DNA of 64,000 nucleotides from positions 1-64,000 of the forward strand of contig CBDAQC010000001.1 of the NCBI GenBank assembly GCA_965198915.1. The letters are read 5' to 3'. This stretch comes from BOG-908 sp965198915 (lineage in GTDB: Bacteria > Pseudomonadota > Alphaproteobacteria > Acetobacterales > Acetobacteraceae). The notes beneath the pieces are model-generated. The model was not told the DNA's origin, made no database searches, and saw only the letters and a list, made by a program, of their open reading frames with translations. Positions 38,835 through 47,010 of the stretch are shown piece after piece. The translations under genes and the position numbers were made by a program. Positions within the stretch are counted from its first letter, which is position 1. The number at the start of each line of letters is the position of its first letter.

Positions 38835-40388
38835 ATGAAGGCACTGACGCGCAACACCGCCCCGCTCGGCCTGCTCTCGCCCCGGGTGGTGCCGGAGGAG
38901 AAGCCGCAGACGCTCGGCCTGGCCACCCTGCTGGGCGTAAGCGGGGTGATCCTGGCCGCCATGCTGTCCTCGCTGGACCAGCGCCTGGCCACCTCCGCGG
39001 TGGCGGACCTGCTGGGCGGGCTTGGCCTGGGCCAGGACGAGGGCTCGTGGGTGAACACCTCCTACGCGGTGGGCAACATCGCCGTGGTGCCGCTGACGCC
39101 CTGGCTCGCGCAAATCATCAGCCCGCGCCGGCTGGCGGCGGCTGAGATCGTGCTGTTCGTGGTGGCCGCCGCGTCCTGCCCGCTGGCGGCCAACTACCAC
39201 GGGCTGATCGCGCTGCGCTTCCTGCAAGGCTTCGGCGAGGGCGGGCTGGTGCCGCTGATGCTGCTGACCCTGCTGCAGACCACCCCGCCGCGCCACCGGC
39301 CCGAAGCCTTCGCCGTGTATGCCGTGGTCAGCACGTTGATACCGCTGCTGGCCGAATCGGTGGGCGGTGTCGCTACCGACCTGTTCACCTGGCAGTCCCT
39401 GTTCTGGTTCAGCGCCTCGCTGGGCCCGGTGGCGCTGTTCCTGGTGCTGGCGTTCATGCCGGTGCAGCCGCCAAAATGGGAGAAGTTCGTCGACGTCGAT
39501 TATTTCGGCATGGCCTGCCTGGTGGCGTTCTGCTGCTTTCTGGTGACCGGGCTGAGCCAGGGCCAGCGGCTGGACTGGTTCGACGACCGGCTTATCGTGG
39601 CCATGTTCACCGGCGCCGTGCTGGCCCTGGCCTGCTTCGTGGTCAGCGAGTCTCTCACCGAGCACAAGCTGCTGGACCTGACACTGTTCCGCCTGCCCAA
39701 TTTCAGCATCGGGCTGTGCCTGGTCGCGGTGTTCAACATAGGCCTGCTGGGCGCCACCTATGTGGAGCCGCAGACCCAGATGCTGATACGCGCGCTGAAG
39801 CCGATCCAGATTGGCGCGCTGTTCCTGCTATTGGCCGTGCCGCAGATTGTGGTGGCCCCTCTCGCGGCCCTGCTGATGCGCCTGCTGGATGCGCGGCTGC
39901 TGGTGGGCTGCGGCTTCGCCATGGGCGCGCTCGGCGCCTATCTGTGCACCTACGTCACTTCGGACTGGTCGGGCGAGGATTTCCTGGCGCCCCTCCTGCT
40001 GCAGGCTTGCGGCTGGCCGCTGGCCTTCACGCCGCTGGTGTTCCTGACCACCAGCGTGCTGAAGCCGGAAGACGCACTCTCCGGCGGCACCATGTTCAAC
40101 ATCGTGCGCACGCTGGCGATCTCCGCCGGCCCGTCCATCGTGGGCGCGGTGATCACGGTGCGCGAGCGGGTGCACTCGGACTACCTGATCCAGCATCTGG
40201 TAATGGGCCGCACGGCGGTGGACACGCGCGTGGCGGCGTCGGGCCTGGCCACGCTGATGTCCGCCGAGCGCGCGCAAGCCTACGTGCTGGCGTTCGCCGA
40301 TGCGTTCGGGTGGATTTCGGTCCTGCTGGTGGCCGGGCTGGTGCTGGTGATGTTCGAGCGGGAGGCGCCGGTTACGCGTAAGCTGTAA
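38835..40388 (+). CDS. MFS transporter, DHA2 family (EmrB-like)
   Basis: The 517-residue protein has about 14 membrane helices, as in drug:H+ antiporter-2 transporters. Visible features are LDQRLATSAVADLLGGLG with the EmrB-type first-loop pattern, DEGSWVNTSYAVGNIAVVPL, the ALRFLQGFGEGGLVPLMLLTL motif region and the long cytoplasmic central linker. EmrB normally needs an EmrA periplasmic adaptor and an outer-membrane channel; neither is near. The substrate is unknown. It starts 109 bases after the diguanylate cyclase in the same direction. Confidence 0.9.
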   Translation: MKALTRNTAPLGLLSPRVVPEEKPQTLGLATLLGVSGVILAAMLSSLDQRLATSAVADLLGGLGLGQDEGSWVNTSYAVGNIAVVPLTPWLAQIISPRRLAAAEIVLFVVAAASCPLAANYHGLIALRFLQGFGEGGLVPLMLLTLLQTTPPRHRPEAFAVYAVVSTLIPLLAESVGGVATDLFTWQSLFWFSASLGPVALFLVLAFMPVQPPKWEKFVDVDYFGMACLVAFCCFLVTGLSQGQRLDWFDDRLIVAMFTGAVLALACFVVSESLTEHKLLDLTLFRLPNFSIGLCLVAVFNIGLLGATYVEPQTQMLIRALKPIQIGALFLLLAVPQIVVAPLAALLMRLLDARLLVGCGFAMGALGAYLCTYVTSDWSGEDFLAPLLLQACGWPLAFTPLVFLTTSVLKPEDALSGGTMFNIVRTLAISAGPSIVGAVITVRERVHSDYLIQHLVMGRTAVDTRVAASGLATLMSAERAQAYVLAFADAFGWISVLLVAGLVLVMFEREAPVTRKL

Positions 40389-40507
40389 GTGTCCGTTTCA
40401 AAACTCGCACTGCCGGCTATCTGGCGGCGATTTCCTGCGCTCCGTTGCTCGAAACTCACCGCCAGCTGACTCACCAGGCCGAGTTTTCAAACAGGCACTA
40501 AGCAAGG

Positions 40508-40650
40508 AAGGCCTTCTTTTTTGAAAAAAAGAAGCAAAAAACTTTTGCTCCTGCGACGCTGCCGCGGCTTCGGCCTTTCCGGATAGATGCGACTGGTGCA
40601 CATGCGGGGAGCAAAAGTTTTTTGGTTCTTTTTTTCAAAAAAGAACTGCT
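40508..40650. repeat. Dispersed inverted-repeat element, mixed ends
   Basis: Left end AAGGCC type at 40508-40547; right end AGCAG type at 40611-40650. The core begins CTCCTGCGACGCTGCC. It occupies the middle of the 286-base gap between the DHA2 exporter and the methyltransferase; the rest of that gap shows nothing recognisable. Confidence 0.9.
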
Positions 40651-40674
40651 TTTCTTTCTTGCTCGGAGACACCC

Positions 40675-41418
40675 ATGAAACGCCTAGCCGCCGTCCTAGC
40701 AGCCCTGGCCCTGGCCGCCGCGGTGCCCGATTACGTGACGCAGGCCATCGCCAACAAGGACCGCCCGGCCGAGGACGTGGCGCGCGACACCAACCGCCAC
40801 ACCCTGGCGCTGCTGGTGTTCTCCGGCGCCAAGCCCGGCGACCGGATCGCCGATTTCGTGCCCGCCGGCGGCTACTTCACCCGCCTGTTCAGCAACATCG
40901 CCGGGCCGAAAGGCCACGTCTTCGCCGTAGTGCCGCAGGAGCTGGCCCACAACCCCAAAATGGTCCAGCCGACCGAGGCGCTGGCCAAACAGCCGGAATT
41001 CGCCAACGTCACCCAGGAAATCGAACCGACCGACGACACGGGAGCGAAAGCGCTGGCGTCCGGCCAGCTCGATCTCGTCTGGACCAGCGACAACTACCAC
41101 GACATGTACGGCTTCTTCGGCGCGCAGCACGCCGCCGCTGCGGACGCCGCGATCTTCCGCGCACTCAAGCCGGGCGGCATTTTCGTGGTGGTGGACCACG
41201 TGGCGCTGCCCGGCGCCAGCGCCACCGCGCCCACCACGCTGCACCGCATTGATCCGGAGACGGTGAAGGCACAGGTGCTGGCTGCCGGCTTCGTTCTGGA
41301 CGCGACAACGGACGTGCTGGCCAACCCCGCCGACACGCATACGCTGAAAGTGTCCGATCCGGCCGTGAAAGGTCACACCGACCAGTTTGCATTCCGGTTT
41401 CGCAAGCCCGGCAAATGA
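40675..41418 (+). CDS. Putative exported class I SAM-dependent methyltransferase
   Basis: The 247-residue protein starts with a cleavable-looking signal sequence (MKRLAAVLAALALAAAVPD), preceded by a GGAG. The rest has a Rossmann methyltransferase pattern: the SAM-binding motif I region is GDRIADFVPAGGYFTRLFSNI, motif II-like LDLVWTSDNYHDM, and ALKPGGIFVVVDHVA. Related proteins with signal peptides occur in many alphaproteobacteria, and what they methylate outside the cytoplasm is not known, since SAM is not expected there. It may be that the leader is not cleaved or that the protein has lost catalysis. Confidence 0.82.
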   Translation: MKRLAAVLAALALAAAVPDYVTQAIANKDRPAEDVARDTNRHTLALLVFSGAKPGDRIADFVPAGGYFTRLFSNIAGPKGHVFAVVPQELAHNPKMVQPTEALAKQPEFANVTQEIEPTDDTGAKALASGQLDLVWTSDNYHDMYGFFGAQHAAAADAAIFRALKPGGIFVVVDHVALPGASATAPTTLHRIDPETVKAQVLAAGFVLDATTDVLANPADTHTLKVSDPAVKGHTDQFAFRFRKPGK

Positions 41419-41560
41419 AGCAGGACGCTCCTCCTCTCAGAACCAGCGTCCTCCGCGCGCACCAATGTCTGCTCTGGCCGTGCGGACACCCGGGGCGGCG
41501 GCGCCGCGAAGGCAGAAATCTCCTGTCGCCTGTTTGATCAGCCGAGGACTTTGCCAACTG

Positions 41561-42661
41561 ATGCAATCCGACCTGACCACCGAACGCGCGCGACTGCGCG
41601 CCTGGCTGGTGGATGCCGCCCTGCCGTTATGGCTCGCCCATGGTATCGACCACGCCCGCGGCGGCTTTTTCGAAGCGCTGGACCTTCACACGCGTCGCTG
41701 CGCGGCGCCATTCCGCCGGCTGCGCGTGGTCGCCCGCCAAATCGTCGTGTTTTCCCAGGCGCAGGCGCTGGGTGCGTCGGGCGCCGAACAGGCCGTGCGG
41801 CTCGGCCTGCATTTTCTCGAAACACATGCAGCCCTCGAGGACGGCGGCTACGCCTGGCGCTTCGACCTCGCGCACAAGCCGATCGACCGCACGCGTGACC
41901 TCTACGACCATGCGTTCGTGCTTCTCGCGCTCGCAAGTGCCGCAAACCTGGCCGGCACCGCAGCCCTGCGCACGCCCGCGCTCGCCCTGCTGTCCTGGCT
42001 CGACGAAAAATTCACCCACCCGGCCGGCGGCTACCTGGAAAGCCTGCCGCCCGCGCTGCCGCGTCGGCAAAACCCGCACATGCACCTGCTGGAGGCATTG
42101 CTCGCCGCCGCCGCAGCATTCGGTGACGACGTCTTCCACGCCCGCGCGCAATCCCTCGTGGACCTGTTTGCCAACCGGCTGTTCGATGCGCAGACTGGCG
42201 CGCTGCCGGAGTATTTCGACGAAAACCTGCAGCCGGTTCGCGATAGTGGCGGTTTCCTCGTGGAACCCGGCCATCATTGCGAGTGGGTCTGGCTCCTGCA
42301 CCAGTCAGCCGCGCTCGGCCTCTCCGTCCCGCAGGACATACCGGGCAGGCTGACGAACTTCGTCGACAGCTTCGCCATAAACCCCGAAACTGGCGCGCTG
42401 TTCGACGAGCTGAACAGCGACGGATCGGTGCGCGCCGCCGGCTCCCGCCTGTGGCCGCAGACGGAACGCCTGCGCGCCGAGTTCCTGCGCACCGACGCCT
42501 CCGAAGCACGCCAACTGCAAGCCGTCCGCGCCCTTGCGGCGCATCTGCGTCCTGACGGCCTGTGGCACGAACGGCGCCTGGCGGACGGCGCGTTCGCGGA
42601 CCTGCCCGCGCCGGCGAGCAGCTTGTATCACCTTACCGGGGCGATCCTTGGCGTGAGCTGA
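41561..42661 (+). CDS. AGE family epimerase/isomerase
   Basis: The 366-residue protein is an (alpha/alpha)6-barrel of the N-acylglucosamine 2-epimerase family, which includes mannose isomerases and aldose-ketose isomerases. Matching segments are WLAHGIDHARGGFFEALD, RTRDLYDHAFVLLALA, QNPHMHLLEALLAA and VEPGHHCEWVWLLHQ, which hold the active-site histidines. It could convert mannose to fructose, its 6-phosphate, or N-acylated forms. The start giving MQSDLTTERA is preferred; the frame upstream has no homology. It follows the methyltransferase after 142 bases. Confidence 0.9.
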   Translation: MQSDLTTERARLRAWLVDAALPLWLAHGIDHARGGFFEALDLHTRRCAAPFRRLRVVARQIVVFSQAQALGASGAEQAVRLGLHFLETHAALEDGGYAWRFDLAHKPIDRTRDLYDHAFVLLALASAANLAGTAALRTPALALLSWLDEKFTHPAGGYLESLPPALPRRQNPHMHLLEALLAAAAAFGDDVFHARAQSLVDLFANRLFDAQTGALPEYFDENLQPVRDSGGFLVEPGHHCEWVWLLHQSAALGLSVPQDIPGRLTNFVDSFAINPETGALFDELNSDGSVRAAGSRLWPQTERLRAEFLRTDASEARQLQAVRALAAHLRPDGLWHERRLADGAFADLPAPASSLYHLTGAILGVS

Positions 42662-42668
42662 GGAAAGG

Positions 42669-42812
42669 AAGGCCTTCTTTTTTGAAAAAAAGAAGCAAAA
42701 AACTTTTATCTCTCCGCAGCTAAACCAGCCGATTTCATCCGGCGGGATGCGCTTTGCAGCGTCGGGGGAGCAAAAGTTTTTTGCTTCTTTTTTTTTCAAA
42801 AAAGAAGGCCTT
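42669..42812. repeat. Dispersed inverted-repeat element, both ends
   Basis: Both ends are near-perfect AAGGCC type. The inner border reads CTTTTATCTCTCC on the left and GGGGGAGCAAAAG on the right. It fills the gap between the converging epimerase and S9 peptidase genes and should serve both as a terminator if it has that role. Confidence 0.92.
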
Positions 42813-42818
42813 CCTTCC

Positions 42819-44996
42819 TTACTTCAACTTCTCCCCCAAAAACGCAGCCCGAGCCTCATCCACCCGCGCCCGCAACACCGGATCGGGCAGCTGGTGCGTA
42901 CCAGGCAGCAACAGCAACTGATACGGCTTGCCTGCCGCGATCAGCGCCTGCGTCAGCTTCACGCTGTTCTCGAAATACACGTTGTCGTCCGTCAACCCGT
43001 GCATGATCAGCAGCGGACGGCTCAGCCCCGCCGCGTAGGTCAGCACGTTCGTCTTCTTGTAAGCGTCCGGCTGCGCCTGCGGTGTGCCGAGGTAGCGTTC
43101 GGTATAGGCCGTGTCGTAATCGCCGAAATCCACCACCGGCGCGCCGGCCACGCCGGCACGGAACACGTCCGGTCGGCGCGTGGTGGCCATGGCGGTGAAG
43201 TATCCGCCGAACGACCAGCCGGTGATCCCGGCATGTGCCAGGTCCATCTCGGGTATGTCGTGGCCCAGCGCCTGCAGCCCGTCCACCTGGTCCTGCAGCG
43301 GGATGTCGATGAAATCCAGCTTCGTCGCGCGCTCCCAATCATGGTCGCGGCCGGGCGTGCCTCGGCCGTCCAGGCTGGCAACGATGAAGCCCTGGTCGGC
43401 AAGACATTGGTTTTCCAGATACGCGCGCGGGTTGCGCACCACCACCTTCACCGTGGGTCCGCCATAGACATACAGCACCACGGGGTAGTGCTGCCCCGGC
43501 TTGGCGCCGGCCGGCCGCAGTACGGCCGCATCCATCTTCAGCGCGCCGGCCAGCCGGTACTCCACGTTCGGCAGTGAGGGCGGCTGTTCCGCCACGCTGG
43601 GCAGCGTCGCCAGGATCTTGCCTTTGCTGTCCAGCACGTTCGTCGCCACCGCGCCGTCGGCACCTTCGGTCCTGTCCAGCAGGATCGTGTGCTGGTGCTC
43701 GTCGAAAATACCGTCATGCAGCCCGGGGGCGGCCGCAAGCGTCGCGGCCGGGCCGCCATCCAGCTTGACCTGATATAGCGCACTGCCCAGCCGGTCCGGG
43801 TTGGCGGTCACCGTCACCACGCCGGTAGCCGGATTGAAGTCGTCGAAGGAAAGGAACGGCAGGTCCGCTGGCGTCACCGCATGCGTCAGCGCGCCATCGG
43901 CGCCGCGCAGTTCTAACTGCCAGTGCGCACCGCGCTCGGCCGCCCACAGGAAGCCCGAGCCGTCCGGCAGCCAGTACGGCAGGGTGTGCCCGCCTGTCAG
44001 CCCCGCCCCATGCATGGCATCGAGGTTAATCCAGGCGGGGTCGGTCTCGGTCACCAGCGTGGTCGTATGGCCGTTGGCGGGATCGACGGCCACCACCGCC
44101 TCGCGCGTCTGCGCCCGGTTCAGCAGCACCAGGCTGAGCTTGCCCTGCTTCTGCCAAACCACACGGGCCACATACGGGTAGGCCGCGTGGTCCCAGTCGA
44201 TCCAGGTGGTGGGGCCGCCTTCGCGCGCCACCAGCCCCAGCCGCAGCTTCGCATTCGCCGTCCCGGCCCGCGGGTAACGGAACTCCGTCGGCCGCACGGA
44301 CGGGTGCTCCGGATCGGCGATGAAGTGGCGCTCCACGCCGGAGCTGTCGGCTTCCTCATAGACCAGCTTCGTGCTGTCCGGTGACCACCATGTGCCGTCC
44401 GAGCGGTCCAACTCCTCGGACGCCGCGAACTCGGCCAGCCCGTGCGTCACCACGTCCGTGCCGCCGGTGGTCAGCGCGCGGTCCTGCCCGGTCGCCAGGT
44501 CGACCACATGCACGTCGTTATCGCGCACGCCTTCGACGTAGCGGCCATCTGGCGAGAGGTGCGGCGCGATCCAGCCGGCGCCCGGCACCGGCGAGACCGC
44601 GCCGCCTGGCAGCGCCACCATCGAGAGGTGGTCACCCTGGGAGACCAGCACGCGCGCGCCGTCCTCGCTGATGGCGAAATCGGTGATGCCGGTCAGCGTC
44701 ATGCGCATGCGCTCGCGCCTGGCGCGCTCCTCCACGCTCAGGTGCTCGGCGGCTTCAGGCTGCGCCAGCGCGGTCACAGCATGGGTGGCCAGGTCCATCG
44801 CATACAGGCCCAGTTTCGTGTCGCGCGGACCGCTGCGCAGGAACAGCACGCGGTGGCCGTCGGGCGAGGGCATCGCGTGCACCGGCTGGCCCAGGGTGAA
44901 ATTGCGTGTTGCGGCCAGGGTCTGGAAGCAGCTTTCAGCCTGTGCCTGGGCGGCGGCGGCGAGGGCTGCGAGGGCGAGGGGGAGCGTGCGCTTCAT
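42819..44996 (-). CDS. Exported S9 family prolyl peptidase (dipeptidyl peptidase IV-like)
   Basis: The 725-residue precursor begins with a signal peptide (MKRTLPLALAALAAAAQAQA). An N-terminal beta-propeller (DPP4-like, about residues 60-440) carries the EELDRSDGTWWSPD segment containing the Glu-Glu-type binding motif, followed by an alpha/beta-hydrolase domain with YPVVLYVYGGP, the nucleophile in GWSFGGYFTAM, the acid in GLTDDNVYFENS, and the histidine in GTHQL. It would release X-Pro or related dipeptides from peptides in the periplasm. The frame runs 73 codons further upstream through the repeat element and gives a false N-terminus. Confidence 0.94.
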   Translation of the reverse strand: MKRTLPLALAALAAAAQAQAESCFQTLAATRNFTLGQPVHAMPSPDGHRVLFLRSGPRDTKLGLYAMDLATHAVTALAQPEAAEHLSVEERARRERMRMTLTGITDFAISEDGARVLVSQGDHLSMVALPGGAVSPVPGAGWIAPHLSPDGRYVEGVRDNDVHVVDLATGQDRALTTGGTDVVTHGLAEFAASEELDRSDGTWWSPDSTKLVYEEADSSGVERHFIADPEHPSVRPTEFRYPRAGTANAKLRLGLVAREGGPTTWIDWDHAAYPYVARVVWQKQGKLSLVLLNRAQTREAVVAVDPANGHTTTLVTETDPAWINLDAMHGAGLTGGHTLPYWLPDGSGFLWAAERGAHWQLELRGADGALTHAVTPADLPFLSFDDFNPATGVVTVTANPDRLGSALYQVKLDGGPAATLAAAPGLHDGIFDEHQHTILLDRTEGADGAVATNVLDSKGKILATLPSVAEQPPSLPNVEYRLAGALKMDAAVLRPAGAKPGQHYPVVLYVYGGPTVKVVVRNPRAYLENQCLADQGFIVASLDGRGTPGRDHDWERATKLDFIDIPLQDQVDGLQALGHDIPEMDLAHAGITGWSFGGYFTAMATTRRPDVFRAGVAGAPVVDFGDYDTAYTERYLGTPQAQPDAYKKTNVLTYAAGLSRPLLIMHGLTDDNVYFENSVKLTQALIAAGKPYQLLLLPGTHQLPDPVLRARVDEARAAFLGEKLK

Positions 44997-45030
44997 CTTT
45001 GGGCGGCTGTCCTGCTGGGTGCGGGGAAGA

Positions 45031-45186
45031 AAGGCCTTCTTTTTTGAAAAAAAGAAGCAAAAAACTTTTGCTGCCCCGTCTGCACCCCCGCGCGCGCAGG
45101 TCCTGCAAGCCGCCGAGCCTGCAGAACCTTGGGGCAGGCGGGAGAGCAAAAGTTTTTTGCTGCTTCTTTTCAAAAAAGAAGGCCTT
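45031..45186. repeat. Dispersed inverted-repeat element, both ends, palindromic core
   Basis: Left end at 45031-45070, right end near 45145-45186. The core contains GCAGGTCCTGCAAGC and further short dyads. It lies between the divergent S9 peptidase and fur genes, so it cannot be only a terminator here. Confidence 0.9.
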
Positions 45187-45269
45187 CCTTCCTCCCCAAC
45201 CCCATTGCTCGACAACCCGCCCCCCTATCGGCTACCCCATCGCTCGGGCCAGCCCCTGGTGGAGAGCGG

Positions 45270-45938
45270 ATGACATCGCGCATCGAGCGCATCTGCGTGG
45301 AGCACGGGTTGAAGATGACCGGGCAACGCCGGGTTATCGCGCGCGTGCTGTCCGACGCGGAGGATCATCCCGACGTGGAGGAGCTGTACAGGCGCGCCTC
45401 GGCCCTGGACGGCCGCATTTCGATCGCCACCGTCTACCGCACCGTCCGGCTGCTGGAGGAGCGCGGGATACTGGAGCGGCGCGATTTCGGCGGCGGCCGG
45501 GCGCGCTACGAGCCCACGGAACACGGGCGGCACTACCACCTGATCGACATCGACACCGGCCGGGTGATCGAGTTCGAGGGCGGCGACCACGAGCGGCTGA
45601 TGGAACAGATTGCCGCCCGGCTCGGCTTCGAGCTTGTGTCCACCCGGCTGGAGATTTACGGGCGTCGCGCCGAAGGCGCGCGGGACGCGAGTGCCGGAGG
45701 CGCGCGGGATGCGGGTGCCGAAGGCGCGCGGGACGCGAGTGCCGGAGGCGCGCGGGATGCGGGTGCCGGAGGCGCGCGGGACGCGAGTGCAGAAGGCGCG
45801 CGGGATGCGGATGAAGCTGAGGACCCGCCGGACGCTGCGACCGCGGGCGGTGCACGGGCGATTGCATCCGAAGCCGCGCCCTCCGGCGATGCAGTGGGTG
45901 CGCGGGCCGGCATACGGCCGAACGGAGCAGCGAGATGA
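45270..45938 (+). CDS. fur: Fur family metalloregulator with repeat tail
   Basis: The first 132 residues are a normal Fur protein: winged helix with MTGQRRVIARVL and IATVYRTVRLLEERGIL, then the dimer domain with HGRHYHLIDIDTGRVIEF. The metal-site histidines are present and the CxxC zinc site is absent, as in other alphaproteobacterial Fur proteins. It probably senses iron or manganese. Residues 133-222 are an extra Ala/Gly/Arg/Asp-rich tail of which 135-182 is a perfect six-fold octapeptide repeat encoded by a 24-base tandem repeat. The ATG at 45270 lies after GGAG. The stop overlaps the olsB start as ATGA. Confidence 0.93.
   Translation: MTSRIERICVEHGLKMTGQRRVIARVLSDAEDHPDVEELYRRASALDGRISIATVYRTVRLLEERGILERRDFGGGRARYEPTEHGRHYHLIDIDTGRVIEFEGGDHERLMEQIAARLGFELVSTRLEIYGRRAEGARDASAGGARDAGAEGARDASAGGARDAGAGGARDASAEGARDADEAEDPPDAATAGGARAIASEAAPSGDAVGARAGIRPNGAAR
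45672..45815 (+). repeat. 24-base tandem repeat, six copies, inside fur
   Basis: Six in-frame 24-base units encode alternating EGARDASA and GGARDAGA-type octapeptides. Units differ by one to three bases. Copy number can change by slippage without breaking the reading frame, so strains may differ in tail length. Confidence 0.95.
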
Positions 45939-46852
45939 CGGCTGAGACGAAGATCACGCGCGGCGCCCACGCGGCAAACCTGGGCGGCGGACGCGCGGGC
46001 GAGGAGATCATTGGCGGGCTGAAGCGGCAGGGCCCGCCGCTCGGCCCTGACGACGACCGCGGCTTCGGCGAGCTGCGCGCCGGCCATCTGGGCGTGCGCA
46101 TCGCCTGCACCGAAGCCGAGATCGACGCGGCGCAGTCCCTGCGATGGCGCGTGTTCTATGAGGAGATGCGCGCCGAGCCGTCCGAGGCCGCGCGCATGTC
46201 CCGGCGTGACGTGGACGCTTTCGACGCCGTGGCAGACCACCTGCTCGTGATCGACCACGCGATCGGGCCGGGGCCGGAAGGCGTGGTGGGCACCTACCGG
46301 TTGATGACGCAGGATGCCGCCGAGCAGATCGGCCGCTTCTACTCGGACGAGGAATACGACCTGTCCTCGCTGAGCAGCTTCCAGGGCAAGCTGCTGGAGC
46401 TCGGCCGGTCCTGCGTGGATGCCGGCTACCGCTCGCGCGCCGCGATGCAGCTTCTGTGGCGCGGCATCGCCGCCTACGTGTTCCGCCATCAAATAGACCT
46501 GATGTTCGGCTGCGCCAGCCTGCCCAGCACGGACCCGGACCAGTGGGCGGCGGAGCTCACCTATCTCTACTACAACCACCTGGCGCCGCCGGCGCTGCGC
46601 CCGCGCGCGCTGGCGGACCGCTACGTGGAAATGCGCCGCATGGACCCGGACGACCTGGACAGGAACCGTGCGATGAGCGGCCTGCCGCCGCTGATCAAGG
46701 GCTATCTGCGGCTCGGCTGCTTCATCGGCGACGGCGCGGTGATCGACCACCAGTTCAACACGACGGACGTGGCGATCGTGGTGAAGACGGATCTGGTGAC
46801 GGACAAATATTATCGCCACTACGAGCGGCAGTTGCGGGATGCTTTGGAGTAA
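45935..46852 (+). CDS. olsB: OlsB-type ornithine-acyl-ACP N-acyltransferase
   Basis: The 305-residue protein belongs to the GNAT-like acyltransferase family of OlsB, which puts a 3-hydroxyacyl chain onto ornithine to make lyso-ornithine lipid. Typical stretches are LRWRVFYEEM, DAVADHLLVID, GVVGTYRLM, KLLELGRSCVDAGYRSRAAMQLLWRGIAAYVFRHQIDLMFGCASL and the LPPLIKGYLRLGCFIGDGAVID end. The first 55 residues are a poorly conserved extension. It is coupled to fur by a four-base overlap. OlsA, the second acyltransferase of the pathway, is not next to it. Confidence 0.9.
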   Translation: MTAETKITRGAHAANLGGGRAGEEIIGGLKRQGPPLGPDDDRGFGELRAGHLGVRIACTEAEIDAAQSLRWRVFYEEMRAEPSEAARMSRRDVDAFDAVADHLLVIDHAIGPGPEGVVGTYRLMTQDAAEQIGRFYSDEEYDLSSLSSFQGKLLELGRSCVDAGYRSRAAMQLLWRGIAAYVFRHQIDLMFGCASLPSTDPDQWAAELTYLYYNHLAPPALRPRALADRYVEMRRMDPDDLDRNRAMSGLPPLIKGYLRLGCFIGDGAVIDHQFNTTDVAIVVKTDLVTDKYYRHYERQLRDALE

Positions 46853-46858
46853 GCAAGC

Positions 46859-46976
46859 AAGGCCTTCTTTTTTGAAAAAAAGAAGCAAAAAACTTTTGGT
46901 CCCTGTCGGCGCGTGCTGAAACAGCCGCCGACAGGGAGCAAAAGTTTTTTGGTCCTTTTTTTCAAAAAAGGACTGC
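46859..46976. repeat. Dispersed inverted-repeat element, best-folded copy
   Basis: The clearest copy. 26-base arms at 46886-46911 and 46926-46951 pair with a single mismatch and include the core CCCTGTCGGCG with its complement. Outside this stem each end has its own A/T hairpin. The right hairpin has GTCC paired with GGAC, a compensated change. It lies six bases after olsB and 34 before lnt. Confidence 0.95.
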
Positions 46977-47010
46977 TTTCTTTCTTCTCCGGCCCAGAAA
47001 GTCCCCCCGC

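Noticed and set aside
44997..45215. 73-codon N-terminal extension of the S9 peptidase
   Set aside because: It reads through both ends of the dispersed repeat (KKLLL/FFFSKKK-type translation). The signal peptide begins at 44996.
45672..45815. CRISPR-like regular repeat
   Set aside because: The units are contiguous with no spacers, in frame, and part of fur.
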